Below are positions 1 through 11,200 of a DNA stretch of 64,000 bases, piece by piece; positions within the stretch are counted from its first letter, which is position 1, and every line of letters starts with the position of its first letter. The position numbers and the translations under genes are program-made. Below the pieces are notes generated by a model, which worked only from the letters and a program-made list of their open reading frames with translations, ran no database searches and was not told where the DNA came from. The DNA is from Apostichopus japonicus (taxonomy: Eukaryota; Echinodermata; Holothuroidea; Aspidochirotida; Stichopodidae), in contig NC_092561.1 of assembly GCF_037975245.1 (NCBI RefSeq), positions 3,517,001 through 3,581,000 on the forward strand. The letters are read 5' to 3'.

Positions 1-3000
1 ACGGTTGCACTTCCACTAAAAACGAAATTAACATACCACATATTATCATAACATAGAACTGATTACAAAATACATTGTGGTACTTCTCATTTATTTACCT
101 AAAAAGGACCATTTCTGATTTATGAAAAGAGGCAGGTTATTTTACCAAAGCTATATATATGGGACATGTGTGCAGGACTGTATAACTGTAGTGCATATCT
201 AGATACATTGGCAGAGAAATTTGAAAACGCTAGAATATAAACCCGATGTGAACACCAGAGGTTATCAGTGTCTATATACCACATATATAACAACAATACT
301 TTTCACTGTATGATAACCAGACAGTCATACACTTATGACGTAATACCACATATGTTGTCACCCTGTATTTGACCAAAGTGTTGAAGGGTCCTTCCCACCT
401 CTCTGTTTTCGTCTGGCTTCTTTACCTTCGAACTCTACCCCCCCCCCCCCTTTAGTGGGCATCTCAGTCACTTCCGCGGTCGCGTATAAGCTTATCATTG
501 TAGGCGACACATTATCCTGGAGTGTGTCTTATCAGGGAGTTGTTATGGACAACTCCCTGGTCTAATCCAGCAGTTAGTCAACCATATAGGGAAGAAAGAA
601 ATTACAATGCCAAATATAAAGATATCATCACATGAATCTTGACTTTACTATAAGAAAAAAACTACGGAACAGAATTGAGAATGACGAGGCCAATTCCCTG
701 TCGAATAAACTATGTTTCTGTTATGTAATTGTGGAGAGGCATGCAGTGATAATTGCCTTTACAAACCGACTTCGGTTTAATTTATAAATCTTGCAATTTC
801 CTTAGCTATGATGTCATGATCACGTTTATTGTCGGTGCTATTAGTTGGTTTCGTTAGCTTTGTAAGCGCGCGTGTTACTGCCTTTATATTTTCTTAAATG
901 CACAAAATATTAATATTATTCTAATACGGTAGCATATCCTGTGTGACGTGCTTTCATATCTCGCAGTCTGTACCGTTTCTTCTCTTAAATATTTCCACTT
1001 TGTGCATGTGTGTGGTCACCGAGGGGGGGGGAGTGGGTCTTTTAGTGACAAGTGCCAACCCCACACCCTCCCCGCCCACCCGAAAAAATTCCTTCTAAGT
1101 GTCTTACACTTTACACATGCGCGCACGCTAAGTCCGTCTTGCACAATGTCAACATTAAAACTTGAACCACACAGTTGTAATTAAAATTACGGATACGATA
1201 GCACCATTTTGCATCTGACCCGCCCACCCCATCGAATTCTTAAAGATGCGAGGACATCTTTTCATTTCGCACCATCCCTAGGACGGGCATGCGACAACAT
1301 CACCACCCCACCCCCCCCCCCCAAAAAATAGTAATAATCATAATCATAATAAAAATAATAGAACAGAAGTAAATTATAAGGCAGCAGCCTAATATGCCTT
1401 GATCATTATAATACAGAAGTGAACGCGTCGTTTACGACTGCTGATGTAGGTTACATTAAAATCTGATTTGAAGGACCTGTCATTTGTGTATATTAGTGTT
1501 TGTAAGTATACGTATACCAACCATATGTATGATACATACACGTAATAGGTGTACCAGGCTCAATTTGGTTTCCCTGACGTTTTCAAAATGCGTAATAAGT
1601 ATAAGTTCTCGTTGTCCTTTTATCATAGCAGTAAAGGTTATGTAAACAGGTAGATATCCAAACCGTATTTGATCATTTCCTTAACTCTGATTGTTTTGTC
1701 TGTATTATTTTCTTTTCATTCTTCTGACGTTTTGAAAGAAATTGTCGGTAGTTTTTTCCTCTTTTTCTAACCTTTCGAAAGGAAACCACAATAATGAATG
1801 ACATAAACATATTGACAAACAAATAGTAGTAAGAATGCACATGAATATGAACGCATCAAATATAATGAGATTTACGTATATACACCACCTACACACAAGG
1901 TGGGTTGGCTTCCTGCAATATGTTCCGGTTGGATTCAAACGTCAAAAAGGGAATTTCTTAGAATACAATGGAACACTAGTTGGTAAGTTAATCCATGTTA
2001 CACATTAGAAAAATAGTTAAGCGATACGTGTGTGGTCCGTGGCCTAACCATTGCTTAATTCAGTGGGCACACGGCATGTCTCGCAGACGACACCAGCAAT
2101 TACCTAACAGGAAGGCGCGCAGAATTTACAGGATTAGTCAATGCACAGACTAAAAAACCAAGCAAAAATGGATTTTTACATTTTAACATTTTATAAACAG
2201 ATAACAAGTTAATTTGTATTTACTCCCTTCTCGTGTACTTAACAATTTAACTAAATTTTATGAATGTAATGTATTGCCTGCAAATTAATGGTTTCTTTTT
2301 GCAGCGGAATGATTAAGTCCCAGCTTACTTAAATAAGGAAGTTGCCACTTTTTCCTCCTTTTCCTTTTACAAATCTTCTCCAAATATGGAAAGATAAACA
2401 AAGCACGTGATTCAGTAGGGCTTTCAGCTGACGATAAATGCTGCTGTTTCGAAGATTGCGTCAACACGAAGGTTCCCATGGCAACACATATTCGTTGACG
2501 TGGGTAACGAATGAGGTTTTGTTTTCGTGCCCATATTAGGTGAAATTTCAGGCTAAAGAAAACAAAAAAGAAATGCTGATAGTCCAATATAATAGCATCA
2601 CTGCAAATAGTATATTATGTTAGGCTAGTCCTGCCCTTGCTGTTTGTTTGAAAATAAGGTAATTTCTAATAAGGTGTTTAAACTAACGGTTTCATCTTTC
2701 AGACTCTATATAATCCAACCAAAGTACAAATGTAAGGTGTGCCCATTTTCATTTTTCGTTGCATATCAGTCACATGCTCACATCATCATAATTCATAATT
2801 ATAAAAAAAAAAATCTTTCAGACCAGAGCAATATTTGTTCTATATCAAACCTTCTTTATAACGGAAGAAGTCACGTGACAACCGGACGTTTTAGTACGGT
2901 GCACCCTTAATCCGGGTTCACGTTGTGCCAATCAGAGGTTCTGGCTGTAGTAAATATTTGTATGTGGGAGGGTATTATTGTTTACAGTTCCTAGAAGCAA

Positions 3001-3134
3001 TACATAGGCCTGCTTTAAAAAACAGCTGAGCTGCTAAAGATGCTCTAATCTGTGTGGAAAAAAAAAGGAAACACACACACACACGCCGCCCGATCAACCG
3101 CAATAGACAGACTTATCTATGAGATCATTATTCA
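1..3134. other. Intergenic region, no gene recognised
   Basis: No reading frame here shows a protein family, codon bias or splice-compatible exon I can defend. The longest frames are 60-100 codons and low-complexity. Visible structure is limited to a C run near 440-450, a G run near 1023-1030, a C run near 1310-1322 and a short AC repeat near 3070-3083. The region is AT-rich. Confidence 0.6.
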
Positions 3135-3549
3135 CGCGCGTATGGAAAGCCATTTTAACATTTAATCGGGAATTTGAGATATCTTAAATTATTTCTTATT
3201 TTAGATATCTGCGATTCTATTTCAGATATCTGAAATTGAATTCGAGATATCTGAAATTCTATTTCAGATATCTGAAATAGAATTGCAGATATCTCGAATT
3301 TAATTTCTTATATCTCGAATTCAATTTCAGATATCTCGAATTCAATTTCAGATATCTCGAATTCAATTTCAGATATCTGAAATTCTCTGGTATTTCGAGA
3401 TATCTGAAATTGATTTTAAGATATCTGCAATTATTTGTAGATATCTTAAATAAATTGGAGATATCTGTAATTTAATTTGAGATATCTGAAATTATTTCGA
3501 GATATCTGAAATTCCTTATTAAATGTTAAAACGGCTTTCCATACGCGCG
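3135..3549. mobile_element. Foldback MITE with GATATC-rich internal repeats
   Basis: The ends are inverted copies: the left end reads CGCGCGTATGGAAAGCC and the right end reads GGCTTTCCATACGCGCG. The match continues inward through TTTTAACATTTAAT. Between them lie about seventeen degenerate ~22-bp units built on AGATATCTGAAATT, itself close to palindromic. No transposase is encoded. I found no convincing target-site duplication. This fits a small non-autonomous DNA transposon or foldback element; the superfamily is unknown. Confidence 0.8.
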
Positions 3550-3673
3550 GATACAAGGGATGTGTACGTAAAGATTCCCATCTCCCACCTCTTTTCAACC
3601 TCACAGGGAAAAAAACTTCAGAAGTTGTTATTAGCACAACTTCCTCTTAGGTCTGAGGGGGGATGCTTCCAGA

Positions 3674-4065
3674 CACAGCCCCAGTGGCGTAGGAAGGTAC
3701 TTTTGGGTGGGGGGGGGGCTGAAGACTGATGGCCGGCCTGGGGGAGGGGTCTAAGGGGAGGGGGTGTCCCCCTACCCCTTTGGAATTTTTTGCATTTCCA
3801 GGTGGCCTCAGATGCAATTTGGTGCAATATAGCACACTTCAACACCCACTCCATTTTGTAAAATTAATTTTGTATTTTCACCTGGCCTTAGATGCAATTT
3901 GGTGCTCCAAATGAGATTCTTTTCTCATTTGGAAATGAAAAAGGGGTTTTCTGACTTGCGGAGCGGGGGGGGGGGGGGGGCGGAATGATACTTCCGCCCC
4001 TCCACATTTTTCACTGGGGGGCTGGCGCCCCCCATCCCCCCGGTTCCTACGCCCTTGCACAGCCC
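3674..4065. mobile_element. hAT-like MITE with perfect 8-bp target duplication
   Basis: The element proper is 3682-4057. It starts CAGTGGCGTAGGAA and ends TTCCTACGCCCTTG, terminal inverted repeats matching at 12 of 14 positions. It is flanked by identical CACAGCCC at 3674-3681 and 4058-4065. An 8-bp duplication with CA...TG ends is the hAT superfamily signature. The interior is G/C-tract rich (an 18-G run near 3965) and contains two copies of a motif resembling GATGCAATTTGGTGC (near 3812 and 3892). It has no coding capacity. Confidence 0.85.
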
Positions 4066-6330
4066 CATATGGAGTCGGTAACAAATACCCCATGATCCAA
4101 GCCGGGCCCCCTGATTTGTAAAATATTAGATTTTCCCTGTTATTATACTCATGTACCTCATAATGATAATGTTATCTTATGTGCAGTTTTCAATTCTCGC
4201 GTAATATTGTGTTAAGCAACTTCAGTTTCCATAAACATGGTAAGTATAGTCAATGAAACGTGAAACACTGTAGGTTGTGAAACAATGTAGGAGCCTAAAT
4301 AAAGATATATATAGTTATAAAGGACTTCATAGAAAATCACAATTTCGACCAATCAAAAGGTAGTGGAAAGAACCTCTTTGAATGACTCTTATTTCTCAGC
4401 AAAGAATATTAGGGATGATACTGATTGCGGCAAATATGAATGAATTTTTGAAAGAGCAAGTAAAATATTGGCTAAGAAAGCTGTTTTCTGCCCGCTGAGC
4501 TGTCCAGCTTTATGTAAACTGAATCATGATGGCAGTTTCTGTATAAACTTTGTTGCTGTGGGGCGGTGCGGGAAGGCTGCGAAGGGGGTGGGGGCATCCG
4601 AAGTCGCTGTACCTAGTTACATACCGAAGAACACACTGTAGTTCCTTTCAACATAGCATAGAAATCGTTAAGGATGGATTTCAAGAGAAATTTACTGTTA
4701 TTTCTGCTTTTGTTATTCATTCCAGTATCCCATGAGGTTATAAAGAGAAAGCACACATCTGGTTGTCATAATTCTTATCCAATTAAGCGATCTGTAAGTT
4801 CTCATGGCGTAATGGGGAAATTGTTATGTGATTGGCATGTAATTATTGATATCTTCCACATGCGATATCACTGGAATATCTCATTTGGAAATGCTGGTGA
4901 AACACACTGAATATTCAATACATCTGAATTTGCATTGGCTATAAGATCATGCGTAGTACCTATTCAATTTCTATGGGAGTCGTGATACACTTTTAACGAT
5001 GATCGTACAGTCACAGTCTCCATACAAGGTCAATGGGGTGAAATGGGATCATGTAAGTAGTTTGGTTTTCGTGCCCAAGCTCTATCTTGGATGACATTTC
5101 TTAAGCAAAAGTATTATTAGAACAGATAAATAAATCATAACATATAGATTAAACCAAAAATACATAAGCAAGAACTATGAACACAAGACTTTTTAATATA
5201 ACAACACTTTATCACCAGAAGTTACCTATCTACAGATCGATATACACCAATATATCCAATTCAATGACCATGACAGACAATCACAATGAAACAGCATAAA
5301 TACTCGATAATCACACAAACATATGAAAGTAAACAATAAGTCAAGTGAACAAATATTCTTAATTATACATATCCAATTCGTGCATAGAAAATGGAGAAAA
5401 CAGAAGTACGATACTTACAGAATCGTTTCCACCCCCCCCCCCCCCCTTCAGAAATAGTAATACGACGAAACTCGGAAGTTGTTTATACCCACTAAGTGCT
5501 ATCGCTAGACGCTAGGTTATGAAGTTTACTATGGACTGAGTTTAATTCCAATTAAAATCCGGTCAGTGTGTTGATGGGGGTGGGGGCGACTATTATAACA
5601 GGGAACTATTACTAGTCACAATAACTGTAAAGGTTGGCTCGTGTGGTATAAACTGAGGCCGGTGCCATTCTGTCTATGTCACATGTAGGCTTCCGTAACG
5701 CATCAAATAGAAAAATATTGGGCTACATTAATTCACATACGAAATTTCCGTTATTCCTCAATTATACCTTATTAAGGTACATGTTGCGGTTAGAACTCGT
5801 CGCTGTATATCTCCTGTCTAATACATAACAACTTTCCGTTAGTGTTGAAACTTCTCACGTTTTCTGGACAAAAGCATATTATAGCAGAAATAAGTGATAA
5901 TTCATATCTTTTCCAGCATTGGAATAGTCTGGAAGAGACAATGACTGAAGCTCCCCTGTATGTCCTAACATTTGCCTGGTTTGACAGCTGCGAGTTTTGT
6001 CGCTTGTTCTCGCCTTTAGAAAGAAAGTGGGCCTAACAATGAAACAGGGCGAAGACTTTGGAGTCGTTTATGAATTTCATTATCATGTATAACTTGTTAA
6101 TTAATATTAATGAATGAGCACAACGCAAAAAACACGTTCTTAACTTCTTCCGTTTGTAAACAAAATCTTAGCCTCTATATATACGTAAACATGATATGTA
6201 CATCAAAGAAGTAAGTCTTTACCGACACCATCAGGTATGATACATACGAACTCAGTAGTGTATGATGTCTCCAATAGCAGCCGATCATGTAAGCATGACA
6301 ACAGACGTTACCTTATTCTGGCAGGGAATT
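4066..6330. other. Intergenic region, no gene recognised
   Basis: I see no supported gene or repeat array. There is a C run near 5432-5447 and scattered AT-rich sequence. Short open frames (for example 4674-4910 and 5842-6036) show no recognisable protein or splice context. Confidence 0.5.
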
Positions 6331-6806
6331 GTTCTCAAGGGGTCAGCCCGATATTCATAAGGACCATTAGTCATATGGGTCATTGTTCATAAGGTTCGTT
6401 ATTCATAACGTGCATTATTTCGAGAAAAAAAAGTTCGTTATCCATAATCGGAGAAAGGGTTCGTTATTCATAATAAAAAGGGGTCATTGTTCATAAGGTC
6501 CGTTATTCATAATCGGAAAAAAGGTTCGATATTCATAATAGCAAAAAAGAATGAATAACGAACTTTTTTTCGATTATGAATAACGAACCTTTTTTTCCAA
6601 TTATGAATAACGAACCTTTTTTTTCAATTAGGAATAACTAACATTTTTTCCAATTATGAATAACGAACCTTATGATTAAAGAAACTTTTTTCTAATTATG
6701 GATAACGAACCTTATGAACAATGAACCTTATGACTAACGAACCTTATGACCAATGAACCTTATGAGTAACGGACCTTATGAATATCGGGCTGCTCCCGTT
6801 CTCAAG
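6331..6806. mobile_element. Large palindromic MITE made of TTCGTTATTCATAA units
   Basis: The element is 6340-6797, flanked by an exact 9-bp direct repeat GTTCTCAAG (6331-6339 and 6798-6806). The termini are inverted: GGGTCAGCCCGATATTCATA on the left and its near-complement, ending TATCGGGCTGCTCCC, on the right. The whole element folds about a centre near 6548. The left arm carries repeated TTCGTTATTCATAA and the right arm its complement TTATGAATAACGAA, about seven per arm. GG-starting ends with an 8-9 bp duplication resemble Merlin or Mutator-like elements; that assignment is tentative. Confidence 0.85.
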
Positions 6807-8126
6807 ACGTGTCCATCTGCATTTCGCTGTGTAAAATAATGAAATTAATGTTAAGGCTGATATTACTTTCGGAAAAAATGGCAACAGAATCATCTCCTAC
6901 ACGTTTTGCAGTTTTGTGAGTCGTATAAGCAGGGAGTTCCATAACAACTCCATGGTATATAAGTAGAACCAGATTTGCATAGTTTGCTCTATTGCTCGAG
7001 TCTACATACCCGAAGAGTCCGTCAATATCGCCGACTATAGGTGCACGTTATCAGTTGTTAAGAGATACATATTCCTACCTTTTATTCACGGTGCTTATTG
7101 AGAAGAGCACAGTCAATGAAGCTCGATTTTATAGTAGGCCTAACTAATGAATATGCATAGCTCCTTATTATAATGCACCCAGTTCGGACAATTTTGTTCT
7201 ATACTGTACTGTCATGTCCCGCCCTCAGAGCACTCGTATTGTCAGTTCGAGTAGTATAAATATGTTTCTATCAGATAAAGGTTAGGAACTGTTCATACTG
7301 TCAGTACGAGTGCTTTGAAGCATGATATGGATGACAGTCTAGAGAGGTATTAGCATTAGGAAATTGTCCCAACTTGCTGTATAATATAACAGCGATATCA
7401 ATGCATGGGGATGACACCGTACGTCAGCATAAGGAAATGTAAGAAGAGCAAGACAAGAGGAAGTTGATGATTCCCAATCAGAACATGATGATATATCCCA
7501 TATAAACCGTAATTCTATATGCCTACCACAGTTTTGAGTAGTAGTTATGCCAAGCCTAGCCTACTTAGGACCTTTACGTTTTGGGCGAACTTAACAGTTG
7601 ACACCACAGTGATCTAGAGATATAGAAGAGGATACTATAATTTGAAACACAACCGACTTATTTAGCATTCATTAACGTCAGCTAAGCCTCTTAACCTAAC
7701 CAAAAATAAATGTTAACTAAATTTTTAAGTATTTGGTAAGCTGTTTGTCCTCTCGGCAGCAATGGAGCTCGGCTTAGTTAATCAAATTATACACACAATT
7801 TCGTATGGTGGTAAACATCAAAAAGGGTATAAGATGTGCTTGGGTCCGTTGGGAAGGTCACAAATTTAATGTAATTTAATGAAACTTCATCCCAGGCTGT
7901 TTGTAATTAAGGAATGACAAACTTGATACGTGACAAATTAATAATTTTGGGGGTCAGGAAACGAAACTTGAACAGGTGTTAATGATTCGATAGACGTCGG
8001 AATCCTGGACGTGTTCAACTCAGCATGTCAGTGACACATTGGATTATGTTACCACATTGCATAAGATTAGCCTACTTGTACGGTGGTTTATGTTATAGCT
8101 TCGGTTCATTCCATCTGCGTCTGATC
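6807..8126. other. Intergenic region, nothing recognised
   Basis: This is AT-rich unique-looking sequence. No open frame, RNA gene or repeat was recognised on either strand. Confidence 0.5.
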
Positions 8127-8478
8127 ACGTTAAGCAGGGTTCCCTAACTTTATCCCCCCTCCCTCCCACACGAACCCCCTGTGGATGTCAGAGTTGTCCA
8201 CGAACCCCTAACTTTTCGAGACACGATCGGAGTCATTATTATACTATAATACGCATAACAGTGCTTCGTAAAAGATGAAGTTCATAGTGTAATATTGCAG
8301 AGTTTGTCGATAGGTACGACTTTTGTACATTATACTAAATTACATGATATATCAGATTTTAGTTCAACAAAATGTACTCTAGTTTTGACTTTCGGAAACG
8401 TCACACGAACCCCCTGGGATGGACTCACTCACCCCCTGGAGGTTCATGCACCCCAGTTAGGGAACCCCTGACGTAAAG
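8127..8478. mobile_element. hAT-like MITE with 8-bp target duplication
   Basis: The element is 8135-8470 (336 bp). The left end reads CAGGGTTCCCTAACT and the right end AGTTAGGGAACCCCTG, clear inverted repeats. The flanking octamers ACGTTAAG (8127-8134) and ACGTAAAG (8471-8478) differ at one base, as expected of an aged 8-bp duplication. The interior has ACGAACCCCCTG-like motifs near both ends and no coding capacity. Confidence 0.87.
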
Positions 8479-8573
8479 ACTGACTGTATAGGAGGCTCAG
8501 GCTAGTTCAAGACTTAAAATAACGAAATATTAGAAGTGAAGTTCCGTTGCCTATTTATAATATCTATTCGGAA

Positions 8574-9146
8574 TGTAACACTACCTCACTGTAACCTCAC
8601 GGTAAACATACATCATCATTAACTCTACCTCATTGTCTATTTCTCATGGTAAACACACCCCAATCATTACCGTAACCTCACCTCATGGTAACCTTTCCGC
8701 ACGGTAAACATACGTCATTATAAACCCTACCTATTACTATAACCTTACCTCATAATAACACTACATCACTTATGCCTTCCCAATGGTGTCCCTACCTCAC
8801 TTTAACACTCGTGGTGGTGTACCTACTTCCACAATACTAAATCATGGTATAACTCAAAGTCGTGATAGCACTTCTTCAACGGTAACACTACCTCGTGTTT
8901 TCTTACCTAGTGACCTTAACTCATGGTGCCACTACCTCCTGGTAACCCTACCTTAGTGTACCACCAACACAATTATAACATTCCCTCATACCATCCCTAT
9001 GTGATGCTACCACATGGTAACACAACCTCACTGTAGCACTACATCATGGTAACACTACCAAAATGGTAAAATAGTACCCCAATGGTAACTTTGCCTCATG
9101 TTATTCTTACCGCGTGGTGACTCTACATAACGGTAACTATGCCTCT
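8574..9146. repeat. Degenerate minisatellite, CTACCTCATGGTAACA type
   Basis: This is a diverged tandem array of about 16-20 bp units such as CACTACCTCATGGTAACA over ~570 bp. Units vary in length and sequence but keep the alternation CTACCTCA / TGGTAAC. It does not encode a protein and lies just upstream of the TTAA-flanked element at 9283. Confidence 0.75.
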
Positions 9147-9282
9147 GCGCAAGTCGCTTCATCTTAACCGTGCATACTTGTATATCTCATAGTGCGGCAT
9201 CCTTTGTGCTATATTGCCGATTTCAGCCTGTGCAGATTATATGATGACGTCACACATCGTTGTATACAATTTCATAGAATAC

Positions 9283-9661
9283 TTAAAGGCATTGAAGACT
9301 CGCCCCAAATCGCGTGCTGCCATCTGAAAAAAAGGTAACTTTCTGTTGCTTGCAGGTGATTACGTTTTGTTCGTGTCGCTACAAAATGCAGACAGTAATG
9401 AAACGTGATACGTTAATTGTTATCTTTAGCTGGACCTGAGATGTCCATCGCTGTATCGTTTATATACTGTGCTGTGTGTATTGACCGCAGATGTATGTAT
9501 ACTGATTGTACACTAGTGTCTAATTACCGACGGTAGCAAGCTGTGTGTGTATTTTCTGGGATCGATGCTGGTGTTTAACACTTCTGTTACACCTCATTCG
9601 AAACTAGGTCAAATTACCGGCATTAGACGTTTCTTTTTGCGCGAGTCTTTACACCCTTTAA
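9283..9661 (+). mobile_element. TTAA-flanked MITE, copy A (Kolobok/piggyBac-like)
   Basis: TTAA at 9283-9286 and 9658-9661 bracket the element. Its ends are inverted: AGGCATTGAAGACTCGC on the left and the complement of AGGGTGTAAAGACTCGC on the right. A second, shorter copy sits inverted in an intron at 58633-58871; the two are collinear over ~230 bp, including ACACTAGTGTCTAATTACCG. TTAA duplications with AGG ends suggest Kolobok-type transposition. No transposase is present. Confidence 0.8.
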
Positions 9662-10796
9662 GGAGACGTTTCTCACCTTTAGTGCAAAACCAAAAATATT
9701 CCATAATGATGTGCTCTGTTCGGCATCTCAGTTGACCAGGCTACGTTAAAACGTCGAGATTTCCTACTGCGGATATTAACTGACATTGAGTTATCAACAC
9801 TTACCCCTGACTTTAATGAATCGTTTATAAATATATATTAGATTATTTAGATTCTATTAGATATATACAGATTCAAATACCATAACGTCTATTTAATCTT
9901 TTTTACAGCCGAGTAGGAATCAAGCACTGGTTTTCTTTTCAACTTAGGGAATGGTCAGTTATCGAATACACATGTTAATCTGATTTAATAATTAAATTAA
10001 AGCAGAGTATTGAATTGACACATGCCAAAGTATCATTCCTTTATAGGACGTTTCGAAATTGCTAATGATATATTATTTTAGTAAGAAGAGAAGTAGGGGA
10101 GGGGGGGGGGGGGGTTCGCTGATACCAGCAGCATTGATATAATTTAGAAGACAAAAATCAGATATGTTGTTGTAGGCTTCTGTTATTCCCCCATGTTAGT
10201 AATGTCAATGGTTGTCTATAGTCATGATGAGGTATTGTCACTAAACTCAAAACTGTAGGGTCGTGTAGATGGGATTGGGAGTGGGGGGTGGGGAGTAGGT
10301 AGGGTTGGTTGAGAAGGGTAGGATTGGGAGTGGAGGGTAGGTTGTTTACTCAACAAATATCGATGCAGTGTCCAGAAATTTCTGAGTCTTTGGCTAAAAT
10401 ATTGACCAAATATAACCCAACTTAATTTCTGGAAAGACTTCATTTTTGCTATGATACTACGAATACTCACGACATTCAGTATACGTGCGATATATATGCT
10501 GTAAGATACTAATTTTACTCTGTAGCATCCCTTGTAATACTATTAATGTCCTGATGGTCAGTCTTCTTAATCACCGCAATGTTAAAACCAGCTAAGCTAC
10601 CGTATATGACATGACCACACAACGGATGCAATACTTCGGTCTGTTCTCTTCGTAATCACTGATTAATTAGAACGTGACCAGCCTAACGAGGCAAGGAACA
10701 ATGACCTCAAGTTTACAACCTTACTAAAATTTAACTTTAAAGCATCGTGAACAGAAGTATAAACCAGTTTGCAATTTATTGGAACTCCTCGAGATC
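9662..10796. other. Intergenic region, no gene recognised
   Basis: I see nothing coding. A long G run occurs at about 10098-10115 and a GGGA/GTGGG-rich patch at 10260-10345. Confidence 0.45.
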
Positions 10797-11090
10797 TGTT
10801 GCGTATCTAGAATAGTTGGCACCCGGGGCAAAGCCTTCCTTTGTCACTCCGTGCATGGGGGGGGGGTCGTTCAAGGGGGAGGCCTGGACATCCGTCCCCT
10901 TTGAAAATGTTTTAGTTAAGTACGGTGGCTTGGATGCAAAATGGTGCTATATAGCTTCGATAAATATTTGAACTGATGTTTAGATCATCATTCTTTATGG
11001 AATGTTTCTTTATATTATTCTATTATCAGTTCGAAATATTCATTTCTTTGAGCTGTGGTAGGGCACCCCCTCTGACCGACCCCGATATAT
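10797..11090. mobile_element. Possible MITE fragment related to the 3682 element
   Basis: Interior sequence (a G run, then GGAGGCCTGGACATCCGTCC, then GGTGGCTTGGATGCAAAATG with GTGCTATATAG) follows the same order as the interiors of the elements at 3682-4057 and 28042-28345. I could not fix clean inverted termini or a target duplication, so the limits are approximate. Confidence 0.4.
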
Positions 11091-11097
11091 AGAAAGA

Positions 11098-11200
11098 TAG
11101 ACGGACGGACGGACGGACGGACGGACGGACGGACGGACGGACGGATGGATGGACGGATGGATCGATGGATCGATGGATGGATCGATGGATCGATGGATAA
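11098..11200. repeat. GACG / GATG tetranucleotide microsatellite
   Basis: About fifteen GACG units pass into interspersed GATG and GATC units. It translates in low-complexity frames on both strands but is not a gene. Confidence 0.9.

Noticed and set aside
9547-9735. Frame sharing a peptide with the minus-strand frame at 58514-58756
   Set aside because: The shared peptide comes from two copies of the same TTAA-flanked transposon, not from a conserved gene.
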